A DNA stretch of 64,000 bases, from NCBI RefSeq assembly GCF_029946005.1, contig NZ_JAQSDR010000015.1:124001-188000 (forward strand), read 5' to 3'. The notes below the pieces were generated by a model. It made no database searches. It saw only the letters and a list, made by a program, of their open reading frames with translations, and was not told the DNA's origin. Position 1 is the first letter of the stretch, and every line of letters starts with the position of its first letter. Both the position numbers and the translations under genes were made by a program. This DNA is from Aquabacterium sp. (lineage in GTDB: Bacteria; Pseudomonadota; Gammaproteobacteria; Burkholderiales; Burkholderiaceae_C). Shown one piece after another: positions 9,923-18,416 of this stretch.

Positions 9923-10846
9923 TCAACGTGACACATTCAATTCCATCGGGGCGCCTTGCAAGGCCCGCTTGGGTGAGCAGGTCCAGATCAGGATCAGCAA
10001 GGTCAGCGCATAGGGCATGGCATTGAACAGGTGGTAGCCCGCGCTGATGCCCACCGATTGCAAGGCGGGGCCCAAAGCCCCCGCACCACCGAACAACAAG
10101 GCCGCCCACAAGCACTTGATCGGTTGCCAGCCCGCGTAGATCACCAGGGCCACCGCGATCAGGCCTTGCCCGCTGGACAAACCTTCGTTCCAGCTGCCCG
10201 GGTAGTACAAAGACAACGACGCACCACCCAGGCCCGCGATGAAACCACCCGCCATCGTGGCCAGCACGCGCACCGTGTTGACCGAGTAGCCCAGGGCGCG
10301 CGACGCATCACTGCTGTCACCGGCCATGCGCACGATCAAACCCCAACGCGTGTTGGCCATGGCCCAGGCCATCAAGGCCGCCAGCGCCACGCCAATGGGG
10401 AACAAGGCATTGATGCGCAAGGCCGCCTGCACCTGTTGTGAGTCGCTCCAACCGCCCAGGTCAAGCGATGGGATCTGCGCGGCTTGCGGCTGGATCAGGC
10501 CCTTGCCCAGGTAGAAGGCCAGCCCCGCGCCCAGCAGCATCAAGGCGATGCCGGTGGCGATGTCGTTGACGCCTTTCAACGAGCACAGCAGCCCGTGCAG
10601 CAAGGCCAGCAAAGCGCCCGCGCACCCCGCCAGCAACACGCCCAACCAAGGCGAACCAGTCAGGTAGCTGCCACCGAAACCGGCCATGGCCGACAGCACC
10701 AGCACGCCCTCCAGGCCCAGGTTGATGCGGCCGGATTTCTCCGTCAGGCACTCGCCCAGGCTGACGAACAAGAACGGTGTGCCCACGCGGATCGCGCCGC
10801 CCAGCACCGCGATGATCACGTCGAACCAGATGGTTGATTCACTCAT
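9923..10846 (-). CDS. BMP-type ABC transporter permease, second subunit
   Basis: 307-residue polytopic membrane protein of the BPD_transp_2 family (YufQ/nucleoside importer type), with eight or nine hydrophobic segments and the family pattern GRINLGLEGVL near residue 40. It forms the membrane pore with the product of 10843-11931, powered by the ATPase at 3496-5148. The ATG at 10846 overlaps the stop of the first permease (ATGA at 10846-10843). Confidence 0.92.
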   Translation of the reverse strand: MSESTIWFDVIIAVLGGAIRVGTPFLFVSLGECLTEKSGRINLGLEGVLVLSAMAGFGGSYLTGSPWLGVLLAGCAGALLALLHGLLCSLKGVNDIATGIALMLLGAGLAFYLGKGLIQPQAAQIPSLDLGGWSDSQQVQAALRINALFPIGVALAALMAWAMANTRWGLIVRMAGDSSDASRALGYSVNTVRVLATMAGGFIAGLGGASLSLYYPGSWNEGLSSGQGLIAVALVIYAGWQPIKCLWAALLFGGAGALGPALQSVGISAGYHLFNAMPYALTLLILIWTCSPKRALQGAPMELNVSR

Positions 10847-11931
10847 GCAGGCACCTGTGACAGGTTGGCAGGGATGCCAGGACGGCGGACCAGCAACTCA
10901 CCCAGGCGACCCCGCAATGCCTCGCTGGCCAGGATCATGACGAAGGCAAAGCCCTGCAGCACCAGTACCGAGGCGTCGGGCAAATCCAGCCGACGTTGCA
11001 GCAAACTGCCCGCCGAACCAAAGCCACCAAACAGGATGGCCACCGGGATGATCGCCCAGGGGTTGTGGCGCGCCACGAAGGACACCAGGATGCCCGTGTA
11101 GCCCAGGCCCGCGATCAAAGAAGCGTTGGCATTGGTGTGCACGGCCGCCACCTCGATGGCGCCTGCCAGGCCAGCACAAGCGCCACCCAAGGCGCAAGCC
11201 GTGATGACGAGGCGGTGGCTCGGCAAGCCCACCAGGCGCGCGGCCCGGGCATTGCCGCCCACCACCCGTGTGGCAAAGCCGTGCGTCGAGCCATACAGCC
11301 AGAGGCCCGCGATGAGGCAACAAGCCACGCCCCAAGCCAGCCCCCAGTGCACGTCATAGCCGGGGATGGCGCCCAGCAAAATGGCTGGGTCCAAAGGCAA
11401 AGTCGAGGGCTTGTTCAAACTGCTCGGGTCGCGCATGGGCCCTTCCACAAAGTGCTTGAACAAGGCCACCGCCAGGTAACCCATCAACAGGGAGCTGATG
11501 GTTTCATTGACGCCCCTGTACTGCCGCAGCGCCCCCACGAGGCCGATCCACGCGGCCCCCGCCACGGCACCAGCGAGCAACACCATCACGGTGCCCACGG
11601 CCGACGCCGGCGGCACGAACAGGTAAGGCAAGCCCGCGCAAGCCAGCCCCCCCAACACCAAGGCACCCTCGCCACCAATCACCATCAAGCCCGCGCGCTG
11701 CGGTATCGCCACGCACAAGGCGGTCAACATCAAAGGCGCCGAGCGCTGCAAGGTGTTCTGCCACGAGAACGCATCGCCAAACGCACCCTTGAACAGCAGG
11801 ATCCAGGTCTCGGTGGGCGAGGTGCCGCCCAGCCACACGAAGCCGCCAAACAGCAGCACCGCCCCGGCCAAGGCCAGGATGGGCAAGGCGATGCTTTCCA
11901 CAGCCGACGCCATCGATGAAGAACCGCTCAT
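10843..11931 (-). CDS. BMP-type ABC transporter permease, first subunit
   Basis: 362-residue membrane protein of the same BPD_transp_2 family. About ten hydrophobic segments; family motif GLMVIGGEGALVLGG near residue 85 and GGNARAARLVGLP on the ATPase-facing loop. The start ATG 11931 sits 32 bp after the binding-protein stop; a longer open frame upstream to 12342 overlaps that gene and is rejected. Confidence 0.92.
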   Translation of the reverse strand: MSGSSSMASAVESIALPILALAGAVLLFGGFVWLGGTSPTETWILLFKGAFGDAFSWQNTLQRSAPLMLTALCVAIPQRAGLMVIGGEGALVLGGLACAGLPYLFVPPASAVGTVMVLLAGAVAGAAWIGLVGALRQYRGVNETISSLLMGYLAVALFKHFVEGPMRDPSSLNKPSTLPLDPAILLGAIPGYDVHWGLAWGVACCLIAGLWLYGSTHGFATRVVGGNARAARLVGLPSHRLVITACALGGACAGLAGAIEVAAVHTNANASLIAGLGYTGILVSFVARHNPWAIIPVAILFGGFGSAGSLLQRRLDLPDASVLVLQGFAFVMILASEALRGRLGELLVRRPGIPANLSQVPA

Positions 11932-11963
11932 GTGAACCGCCTTTTCAAGCCAGCAACCGGAAC

Positions 11964-13082
11964 TCAGACCTTGCCGATGACACCTTCGACCAGGTAGTTC
12001 ATGCCTTCCAGCACCGGGTCGATCTGCTTGATGGTCGCGCCCTTGGCCACCATCACCTTGCCGGTGTTGTCCTTGATCTCGCCCTTGAAGATCTCGAACT
12101 CGTCCTTCAGCATCAGGGCCTTGATGGCATCGGCGTTCTTGCGCGCGGCCTCGCTCACAGCCGGGCCGTAAGGCGAGGTCTTGACGAAGCCTTCCTTCAA
12201 ACCACCACGCAAGAAGTTGGGGTGCGGCTTGCCGGTGCGCGCGGCATCGACGATTTGCTTGTAAGGCGTGACCCAGTTCCACTCGGCGCCGGTGAGGTAG
12301 GCGTTGGGCGCCAGCTTGGCTTGCGAGGCGTGGTAACCGCACACGAACTTGCCACGCTTGGCGGCGGTTTCGACGATGACCTTGGGGCCGTCAACGTGCA
12401 TGGTGAACACGTCCACGCCCTGGTCGGCCAGGCTGTTGGTGGCTTCGGCCTCTTTCACCGGCATGGACCAGTCACCCGTGAAGATGACCGAGCAGGTGAT
12501 GTCGGGGTGCACCGAGCGCGCGCCCAAGGTGAAGGCGTTGATGTTGCGCAGCACCTGGGGGATGGGCTTGGCCGCCACGAAGCCGATCTTCTTGGACTTG
12601 GTGGCATGCCCGGCGATCACGCCGTTGAGGTATTGCGCCTCGTCGATGTAGCCAAAGAAGCTGCCCACGTTCTTGGGGTGCTTGGCCGCGTCCCACATGC
12701 CGCCGCAATGGGCGAAGCGCACGTCGGGGTTCTTCTTGGCCACGTCCAGGATGTGGGGGTTGAAATAACCAAAAGAGGTGGGGAACAGCAGCGTGGCGCC
12801 GTCTTGCGAGATCATGCCCTGCATGGTCTTTTGCACAGACTGGGTCTCGGGCACGTTTTCTTCGCCCACGATCTTGATGCCAGGCATCTTCTTGATCTCG
12901 GACGCCGCTTCATAGTGCGACTGGTTGTAGCCAAAGTCGTCCTTGGGGCCCACGTAGATCATGCCGATGGTGATGGGCTTTTGCGCCAGCACCAGGTCGG
13001 ACCAGCCCGCCATGGCGACACCCGCCCCCGTGGCGCCCACCGTTTTGAGCCAAGAACGACGATTCGATTGATCCAGCGACAT
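11964..13082 (-). CDS. BMP-family ABC substrate-binding protein
   Basis: First gene of the operon: a 372-residue periplasmic binding protein of the BMP/PnrA family. A Tat-like signal (NRRSWLKTVGATGAGVAMAG, residues 7-26) precedes the mature start near AQKPITIG. The type-1 periplasmic binding fold is indicated by the opening strand ITIGMIYVGPKDDFGYNQSH and SFFGYIDEAQYLNG. BMP proteins are best known as nucleoside receptors, but relatives are found beside urea and amide genes; the ligand here is inferred to be an amide. ATG 13082 is preceded by a good AAGGAG; the 5-prime region contains GntR-like palindromes. Confidence 0.92.
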   Translation of the reverse strand: MSLDQSNRRSWLKTVGATGAGVAMAGWSDLVLAQKPITIGMIYVGPKDDFGYNQSHYEAASEIKKMPGIKIVGEENVPETQSVQKTMQGMISQDGATLLFPTSFGYFNPHILDVAKKNPDVRFAHCGGMWDAAKHPKNVGSFFGYIDEAQYLNGVIAGHATKSKKIGFVAAKPIPQVLRNINAFTLGARSVHPDITCSVIFTGDWSMPVKEAEATNSLADQGVDVFTMHVDGPKVIVETAAKRGKFVCGYHASQAKLAPNAYLTGAEWNWVTPYKQIVDAARTGKPHPNFLRGGLKEGFVKTSPYGPAVSEAARKNADAIKALMLKDEFEIFKGEIKDNTGKVMVAKGATIKQIDPVLEGMNYLVEGVIGKV

Positions 13083-13113
13083 GCGTTTTCTCCTTGCACC
13101 GGCTTGATGCACT

Positions 13114-13137
13114 GTTGATGTACCAACTTGTATACCA
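13114..13137. promoter_or_regulatory. Candidate GntR/FCD operator upstream of the amide operon
   Basis: Two adjacent dyads 32-56 bp upstream of the first gene: GTTGATGTACCAAC (13114-13127) and TTGTATACCA (13128-13137). The second closely matches the TTGTATACAA-like palindromes bound by several FCD-type GntR regulators. The operon ends in exactly such a gene, so autoregulated repression is a reasonable inference, not shown. Confidence 0.45.
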
Positions 13138-13246
13138 GCAACATGTGTGCCAACCGGTCGAACGCGTCAGGCCCCGCCACCCGGCCCCAATGGCAGACCG
13201 AACCTGGGTGCGTAGAATGAGTTTGGCGCACTAAGGAGACCAAACC

Positions 13247-14548
13247 GTGTCACTGAGAGAGCCCGAACTGGCTGCACTGGCTGCGCATCTGCGCGCCAGG
13301 CGTGAAGCCATCCTTCACGCCTGGCGCCACGCGGTCAAGCGGGACCCGGCCCTGACCACGGCCAACTCACTGCCTCGCGCGCAACTTGACGACCACATCC
13401 CCGCACTGCTGACCACCTTCGAGGAGCGGCTCGACCCTGCGCTCAAGGGGCAGACCCCCGAGATGCTGCCCGGGGCCACGTCGACGGCCACGGCGCACGG
13501 CCTGCACCGATGGCAGCAGGGCTACGACTTGGTCGAGGTCTCGCGCGAGCTCGGCCGCCTGAACGAATGCCTGGTCGCCGAACTGGAAGACTATTCACGG
13601 CAGCATCTGGGGCTGGGGCCCGAAGTGATGCCGACCGCGCGCCGCATCTGGGCTGAACTGAGCGGGCTGGAGTTCAGCGAAAGCATTGCGGAGTACTTTC
13701 GGCTTCAGCAGCTTGAAGCCGCTGGCCACATCAACGACCTCGAGCAAGCGCTCAAGGGCATCCGCGAGTTGGAGCAGCAGCGCGCAGAGCTGTGGCACGA
13801 GGCGGCGCACGACCTGCGAGGCAACCTCGGCGTGGTTGTCACGGCGACGGCCGGGATCACCCGCTTCAAGATGGCCGATCTGCCCCCGAACAGGTTCCTG
13901 CAAGTGCTTGATCGAAACGTGAGGGCATTGCAGCATTTGCTCGACGATGTGACCGATCTGGCCCGCCTGCAAGCGGGCAAGGAACGCCTGCAGTTGAGTG
14001 AGGTGGACGTGGCGGCGCAATTGGGCGAGCTGGCCGATGGCCTGCGCGCGTTGGCAGAGCAGCGCGGGCTGACGCTCGCATTCGGCGGGCCATCACCCTT
14101 CGTGGTCAGCGGAGATCGCGTCAAGATTCGGCGGATCGCCCAGAACCTGGTGCTCAACGCCATCAAGTACACCCAGCACGGCGGCGTCACGGTCACCTGG
14201 GACGACGGTGCGGTCGGCGATGCCAAGCGCTGGGTGCTGTCCGTGCAGGACACCGGGCCGGGCTTCGATGCCGGGCCTGGTAGCCCGCTGATCGCGGCGC
14301 TCGAGGCCGGCACGGAGTTGGTGCAACAGGTCGAGGCCGAAACACTGGCCAATGGTGCGCCACCAAGCCCGGCGCCAGCGTCCACGCCAGCCGACAGGGC
14401 TCAGGCGCATCAGGAACCTGGCGAAGGCATCGGCCTGTCGATCGTCAAGCGTTTGGCCGAGATGCTTGATGCGAGTGTCGAAGTCGAATCAACAGCTGGC
14501 ACGGGCACCATGTTCCGCGTCTTGTTTCCCAAGGATTATTCGGGGTAA
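13247..14548 (+). CDS. Orphan sensor histidine kinase with RsbRD-like N-terminal domain
   Basis: 433-residue cytoplasmic kinase without membrane segments. Residues 10-150 are helical with YDLVEVSRELGRLNECLV, resembling the RsbRD N-terminal sensor domain. A coiled stretch leads to the phosphoacceptor H188 in EAAHDLRGNLG, then an HATPase_c domain with N-box NLVLNAIKYT, G1 DTGPGFD and G2 GEGIGLSIVKRL; between the G boxes there is an unusual Ala/Pro-rich insert of about 50 residues. No response regulator is adjacent, so its partner is unknown. GTG 13247 is preceded by AAGGAGA. It is divergent from the amide operon, and its 3-prime end overlaps the MscS gene by 13 bp, convergently. Confidence 0.88.
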   Translation: MSLREPELAALAAHLRARREAILHAWRHAVKRDPALTTANSLPRAQLDDHIPALLTTFEERLDPALKGQTPEMLPGATSTATAHGLHRWQQGYDLVEVSRELGRLNECLVAELEDYSRQHLGLGPEVMPTARRIWAELSGLEFSESIAEYFRLQQLEAAGHINDLEQALKGIRELEQQRAELWHEAAHDLRGNLGVVVTATAGITRFKMADLPPNRFLQVLDRNVRALQHLLDDVTDLARLQAGKERLQLSEVDVAAQLGELADGLRALAEQRGLTLAFGGPSPFVVSGDRVKIRRIAQNLVLNAIKYTQHGGVTVTWDDGAVGDAKRWVLSVQDTGPGFDAGPGSPLIAALEAGTELVQQVEAETLANGAPPSPAPASTPADRAQAHQEPGEGIGLSIVKRLAEMLDASVEVESTAGTGTMFRVLFPKDYSG

Positions 14549-15624
14549 GCCGATTCAGGTGACACGTGCAAGGTCTGCGTTGGAAAGGCAATCTCGGCGC
14601 CGTGTTGCGCCACGATCCGGCCGATCTGCAGAAGCACGTCTTGCTTGACCTCTTGGTAAGCCACCCAGACCACGGTTTTGGTGAAGGTGTAGACCATCAC
14701 ATCCAGTGAGGACGGCCCGAACTGGGTGAGATTGACAATCAGCGTCTGCGTTTCGTCGATGTCCGGGTGCGCCACCAGCATCGCTCGGATGTCGGCCACG
14801 ATGGGCGCGACGCGGTCGATGTCCTCGTAGCGCAGGCCAATGGTCTCCTTGATGCGCCGGTGGCTCATGCGCGAGGGGTTCTCCACCACGATGGTCGTGA
14901 ACACCGCGTTGGGCACGTAGATCGGGTTCTTGTTGAAGGCACGCACGCGCGTGTGGCGCCAGCTGATGTACTCCACCGTGCCCTCGATGCTCTTGTCGGG
15001 CGAGCGGATCCAGTCGCCCACGCTGAAGGGGCGGTCCAGGTAGATGGTCAGGCCACCGAAGAAGTTGGCGAGGATGTCCTTGGCGGCAAAGCCCACCGCG
15101 ATGCCGCCCACGCCGCCCAAGGCCAACAGCCCGGTGATCTGAAAGCCCAGCGTTTGCGCCACCATGAGCACCGCCACCACGAAAGTGACCAGACGCGCCA
15201 GCTTGCCCAGGGCATCGATGGTGGTGTCGTCCACCTCAGCGCCACGCGCCACGCGGGCGGCGATGATGTTGCGGCTCGCCTTGCCAATGAAACGCAACAG
15301 AAACCAGACCAGGCAGGTGATCAACGCCACATCGCGCAAGGCCTGCACCTCGGCCAGGAAGGGCTCTTCCACATGCCGCTGCAGCACGCGCGCCATGTGG
15401 CTGAAGCCCACCACCCACACGGCCACCAGGATGGGCCGGCGGGCGGTGCTGACCACGGCCTCATCCCAGGCCGTGGCCGTGTTCGCCGTCCAGCGCGCGG
15501 CTTGGCGCAGCAACACCTGCGCGAAATGGTTCAGCACAATGGTGATCACCGCGATGGCGATCAAGGATGCCACCCACGGCTCGATGCCCACGTGGCGGCT
15601 CAACCAGTCACTCAGAATGTTCAT
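14536..15624 (-). CDS. MscS-family mechanosensitive channel
   Basis: 362-residue small-conductance mechanosensitive channel family protein. Four or so N-terminal hydrophobic segments (residues 15-190) end in the pore-lining TM3 region with the Gly/Ala-rich LLALGGVGGIAVGFAAKDILANFFGG pattern, followed by the beta domain (FSVGDWIRSPDKSIEGTVEYISWRHTRVR). The C-terminal alpha-beta domain contains YEDIDRVAPIVADIRAML. It would release solutes during hypo-osmotic shock. Length is nearer the YnaI/MscM-type small members than E. coli MscS. Stand-alone gene, convergent with the histidine kinase. Confidence 0.93.
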   Translation of the reverse strand: MNILSDWLSRHVGIEPWVASLIAIAVITIVLNHFAQVLLRQAARWTANTATAWDEAVVSTARRPILVAVWVVGFSHMARVLQRHVEEPFLAEVQALRDVALITCLVWFLLRFIGKASRNIIAARVARGAEVDDTTIDALGKLARLVTFVVAVLMVAQTLGFQITGLLALGGVGGIAVGFAAKDILANFFGGLTIYLDRPFSVGDWIRSPDKSIEGTVEYISWRHTRVRAFNKNPIYVPNAVFTTIVVENPSRMSHRRIKETIGLRYEDIDRVAPIVADIRAMLVAHPDIDETQTLIVNLTQFGPSSLDVMVYTFTKTVVWVAYQEVKQDVLLQIGRIVAQHGAEIAFPTQTLHVSPESAYPE

Positions 15625-15664
15625 GCAAGCACTGTAACGCGACTGCTATAGTCATCATGGACCC

Positions 15665-18391
15665 ATGCTTGAGGCCGCGCGATCCTCCGTGAACACCTTG
15701 CTGCCCATTTGGTTCACCCGCCTCTTGAGGCGCGCGCCCAGACTGTGGGGGCGCCATGCGCTGGTGGCCACCTTGGCCAGCCATGGGCCGGCCAAGCCCC
15801 CGCCTGAATCCATCGCCTCGGGGCTCCTGCTCATTGCTGCCGATGACGTCGCCGCCGCCCTGGCACGGCTTGGGTCCAGCGCCAGTGGCTTGAGTGCGCA
15901 AGAGGCCGCTGCCCGCCTGAGCCGCGATGGGCCCAACGAGGTCGCGCACGAGAAGCCCCTGCCAGGCTGGCTTCACCTCTGGCATTGCTACCAAAATCCC
16001 TTCAACCTCTTGCTGACGGCTTTGGCGGTGATCTCGTGGCTGAGCGCCGATGCCAAAGCCACCGTGGTCATTGGTGCAATGGTGTTGCTGAGCACGCTCA
16101 TCCGATTCGTGCAGGAAGGTCGCTCCCACCGAGCCTCCCAAAGCCTGAAAGCCATGGTGAGCAACCGGGCCACCGTCCTGCGGGGCCTTTCGCAGCCGGT
16201 GGACATTCCCACCAGTGGCCTGGTGCGAGGTGATGTGATCACGCTGTCCGCCGGTGACATGGTTCCCGCCGACTGCCGCATTCTTGCCGCCTGTGATCTC
16301 TTCATGGCCCAGGCCGCCATGACGGGTGAGCCCTTGCCCGTGGAGAAATTCGCGGAACACCAACCCAGCGGCGACAGCGCACTCGATCAAAACAACCTGG
16401 TCTTCATGGGAACCAGCGTCGTCTCAGGCTCGGCCACGGCTCTGGTGGTCGCCACGGGCAGCAAGACCTATTTCGGCACATTGGCATCGCATGTGATCGC
16501 CACGGACGAGGCCCCGAACGCCTTTCAGGCCGGCATCAACAGCGTGAGTTGGTTGCTGATCCGATTTGCCATGGTCATGGTCCCGATCGTGTTGCTGGTC
16601 AACGGCTTCACCAAGGGCAACTGGCTGGAGGCTTTCCTGTTTGCCTTGTCCGTGGCCGTGGGTTTGACCCCAGAGATGCTGCCCATGATCGTGACCACCA
16701 CCTTGGCCAAAGGGGCGGTGCTGCTGTCGCGCAAAAAGGTCATCGTCAAACGCCTGGACGCCATTCAGAACTTCGGGGCGATGGATGTGCTGTGCACCGA
16801 CAAAACCGGCACGCTGACCCAGGACAAGATCGCGATCGAGCGCCACACGGATGTCCTGGGCCATCCTTCGGAAGAGGTGTTGGCCTTTGCCTTCCTGAAC
16901 AGCCACTACCAGACGGGGCTGAAGAACCTGCTTGACCACGCCATCCTCGACCACGTCGAATTGCAGGCCGAGTTGAAGCTGGAACAGGACTATCGGAAAG
17001 TGGACGAGATCCCGTTTGACTTCGAGCGCCGACGCATGTCGGTGGTGGTGTCTGAACGTGATGAACACCATGAGCTGATCTGCAAGGGAGCGCTTGAGGA
17101 AGTCATCGCGGTGTGCACCCACGTCCGTTTTGCCGACGGACCAGGCTCACGCGAGGAGCCCTTGGACGCGGCCAGGTTGGCCCGGGTTCAGCAGGTGACC
17201 CAGGCGCTCAACCAGGAAGGCCTGCGGGTCATCGCGGTGGCGATGAAGGAGACCCCACCCGATCAGACCATCTACTCCGTGGCCGACGAAAACCAACTGA
17301 CCTTGATCGGCTACATCGCCTTTCTGGACCCACCCAAGGACTCGGCCGCACCGGCCATCAAAGCCTTGCTCGACCACGGCGTCACCGTGAAAGTGCTGAC
17401 GGGCGACAACGGGGCCGTGGCCGCGCACGTGTGCGGCCAGGTGGGCTTGTCCACCAAGCAGGTGTTGCTGGGCTCAGAGGTCGAATCCATGAGCGATGCG
17501 GCATTGGCGATCGCCGCCTCGCAATACCAGGTGTTCGCCAAGCTCACCCCCTTGCACAAGGAGCGCATCGTGCAGGCCCTTCGGGCCCATGGCCACGTGG
17601 TGGGCTTCATGGGCGACGGCATCAACGATGCCCCTGCACTGCATGCCGCCGACATCGGCATCTCGGTGGATTCGGCCGTGGACATTGCCAAGGAGGCCGC
17701 GGACATCATCCTGCTGGAAAAGAGTTTGCTGGTGCTGGTGGAAGGGGTGATTGAGGGCCGCACGACCTTCATCAACATGCTCAAGTACATCCGCATGACG
17801 GCCAGCTCCAATTTTGGCAATGTCTTCTCGGTGTTGGTGGCCAGTGCGTTCCTGCCCTTCCTGCCGATGCTGCCTTTGCAACTGCTGCTGCAGAACCTGC
17901 TGTACGACATCTCGCAGATTGGCATCCCTTTCGACCACGTCGATGCGGAGCTGGTGAAGAGGCCGCTGACCTGGAACCCCGGAGGCATCGGACGGTTCAT
18001 GATTTTCTTTGGGCCGATCAGCTCCTTGTTCGACATCGTCACCTTTGCCTTGATGTGGTGGGTGTTCCATGCCAACAGCGCGTCGGGGCAAAGCCTGTTC
18101 CAGTCGGGCTGGTTTGTGGTGGGGCTGCTCACCCAGACCCTGATCGTGCACATGATCCGCACGTCCAAGTTGCCCTTCATCGAGAGCCGGGCCGCCCCCC
18201 TGTTGATGGCCATGACCCTGACCATCATGGCGGTGGGCATCTGGCTGCCCATGGGGCCCTTGGCCACCTACTTCAAACTCAGCCCCTTGCCGCTGGCCTA
18301 CTTTGCCTGGCTTGGGGGCATCTTGATCAGCTACGGCTTGCTGACCACTGCGATGAAGCGCTTCTACATCCGCCGATATGGGTGGCAATGA
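15665..18391 (+). CDS. mgtA: Magnesium-translocating P-type ATPase (MgtA/MgtB type)
   Basis: 908-residue P3B-type ATPase importing Mg2+. Visible motifs: actuator TGEPLPVEK, phosphorylation DKTGTLT, nucleotide-binding KGALEE, hinge GDGINDAPAL and ten predicted membrane segments with the conserved transmembrane Asn/Asp pattern NLLYDISQIGIPFD of Mg2+ pumps. The N-terminal 50 residues are basic and Ala-rich as in MgtA. The gene lies back to back with mscS, 40 bp apart, and is followed by a DUF3616 gene. No leader long enough for an mgtA-type Mg2+ riboswitch is present. Confidence 0.93.
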   Translation: MLEAARSSVNTLLPIWFTRLLRRAPRLWGRHALVATLASHGPAKPPPESIASGLLLIAADDVAAALARLGSSASGLSAQEAAARLSRDGPNEVAHEKPLPGWLHLWHCYQNPFNLLLTALAVISWLSADAKATVVIGAMVLLSTLIRFVQEGRSHRASQSLKAMVSNRATVLRGLSQPVDIPTSGLVRGDVITLSAGDMVPADCRILAACDLFMAQAAMTGEPLPVEKFAEHQPSGDSALDQNNLVFMGTSVVSGSATALVVATGSKTYFGTLASHVIATDEAPNAFQAGINSVSWLLIRFAMVMVPIVLLVNGFTKGNWLEAFLFALSVAVGLTPEMLPMIVTTTLAKGAVLLSRKKVIVKRLDAIQNFGAMDVLCTDKTGTLTQDKIAIERHTDVLGHPSEEVLAFAFLNSHYQTGLKNLLDHAILDHVELQAELKLEQDYRKVDEIPFDFERRRMSVVVSERDEHHELICKGALEEVIAVCTHVRFADGPGSREEPLDAARLARVQQVTQALNQEGLRVIAVAMKETPPDQTIYSVADENQLTLIGYIAFLDPPKDSAAPAIKALLDHGVTVKVLTGDNGAVAAHVCGQVGLSTKQVLLGSEVESMSDAALAIAASQYQVFAKLTPLHKERIVQALRAHGHVVGFMGDGINDAPALHAADIGISVDSAVDIAKEAADIILLEKSLLVLVEGVIEGRTTFINMLKYIRMTASSNFGNVFSVLVASAFLPFLPMLPLQLLLQNLLYDISQIGIPFDHVDAELVKRPLTWNPGGIGRFMIFFGPISSLFDIVTFALMWWVFHANSASGQSLFQSGWFVVGLLTQTLIVHMIRTSKLPFIESRAAPLLMAMTLTIMAVGIWLPMGPLATYFKLSPLPLAYFAWLGGILISYGLLTTAMKRFYIRRYGWQ

Positions 18392-18416
18392 GCATCCGCG
18401 CCGCCCAGGAGAAACC

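Noticed and set aside
15625-15664. Magnesium-sensing leader of mgtA
   Set aside because: Only 40 bp separate mscS and mgtA, too short for the known leader elements.
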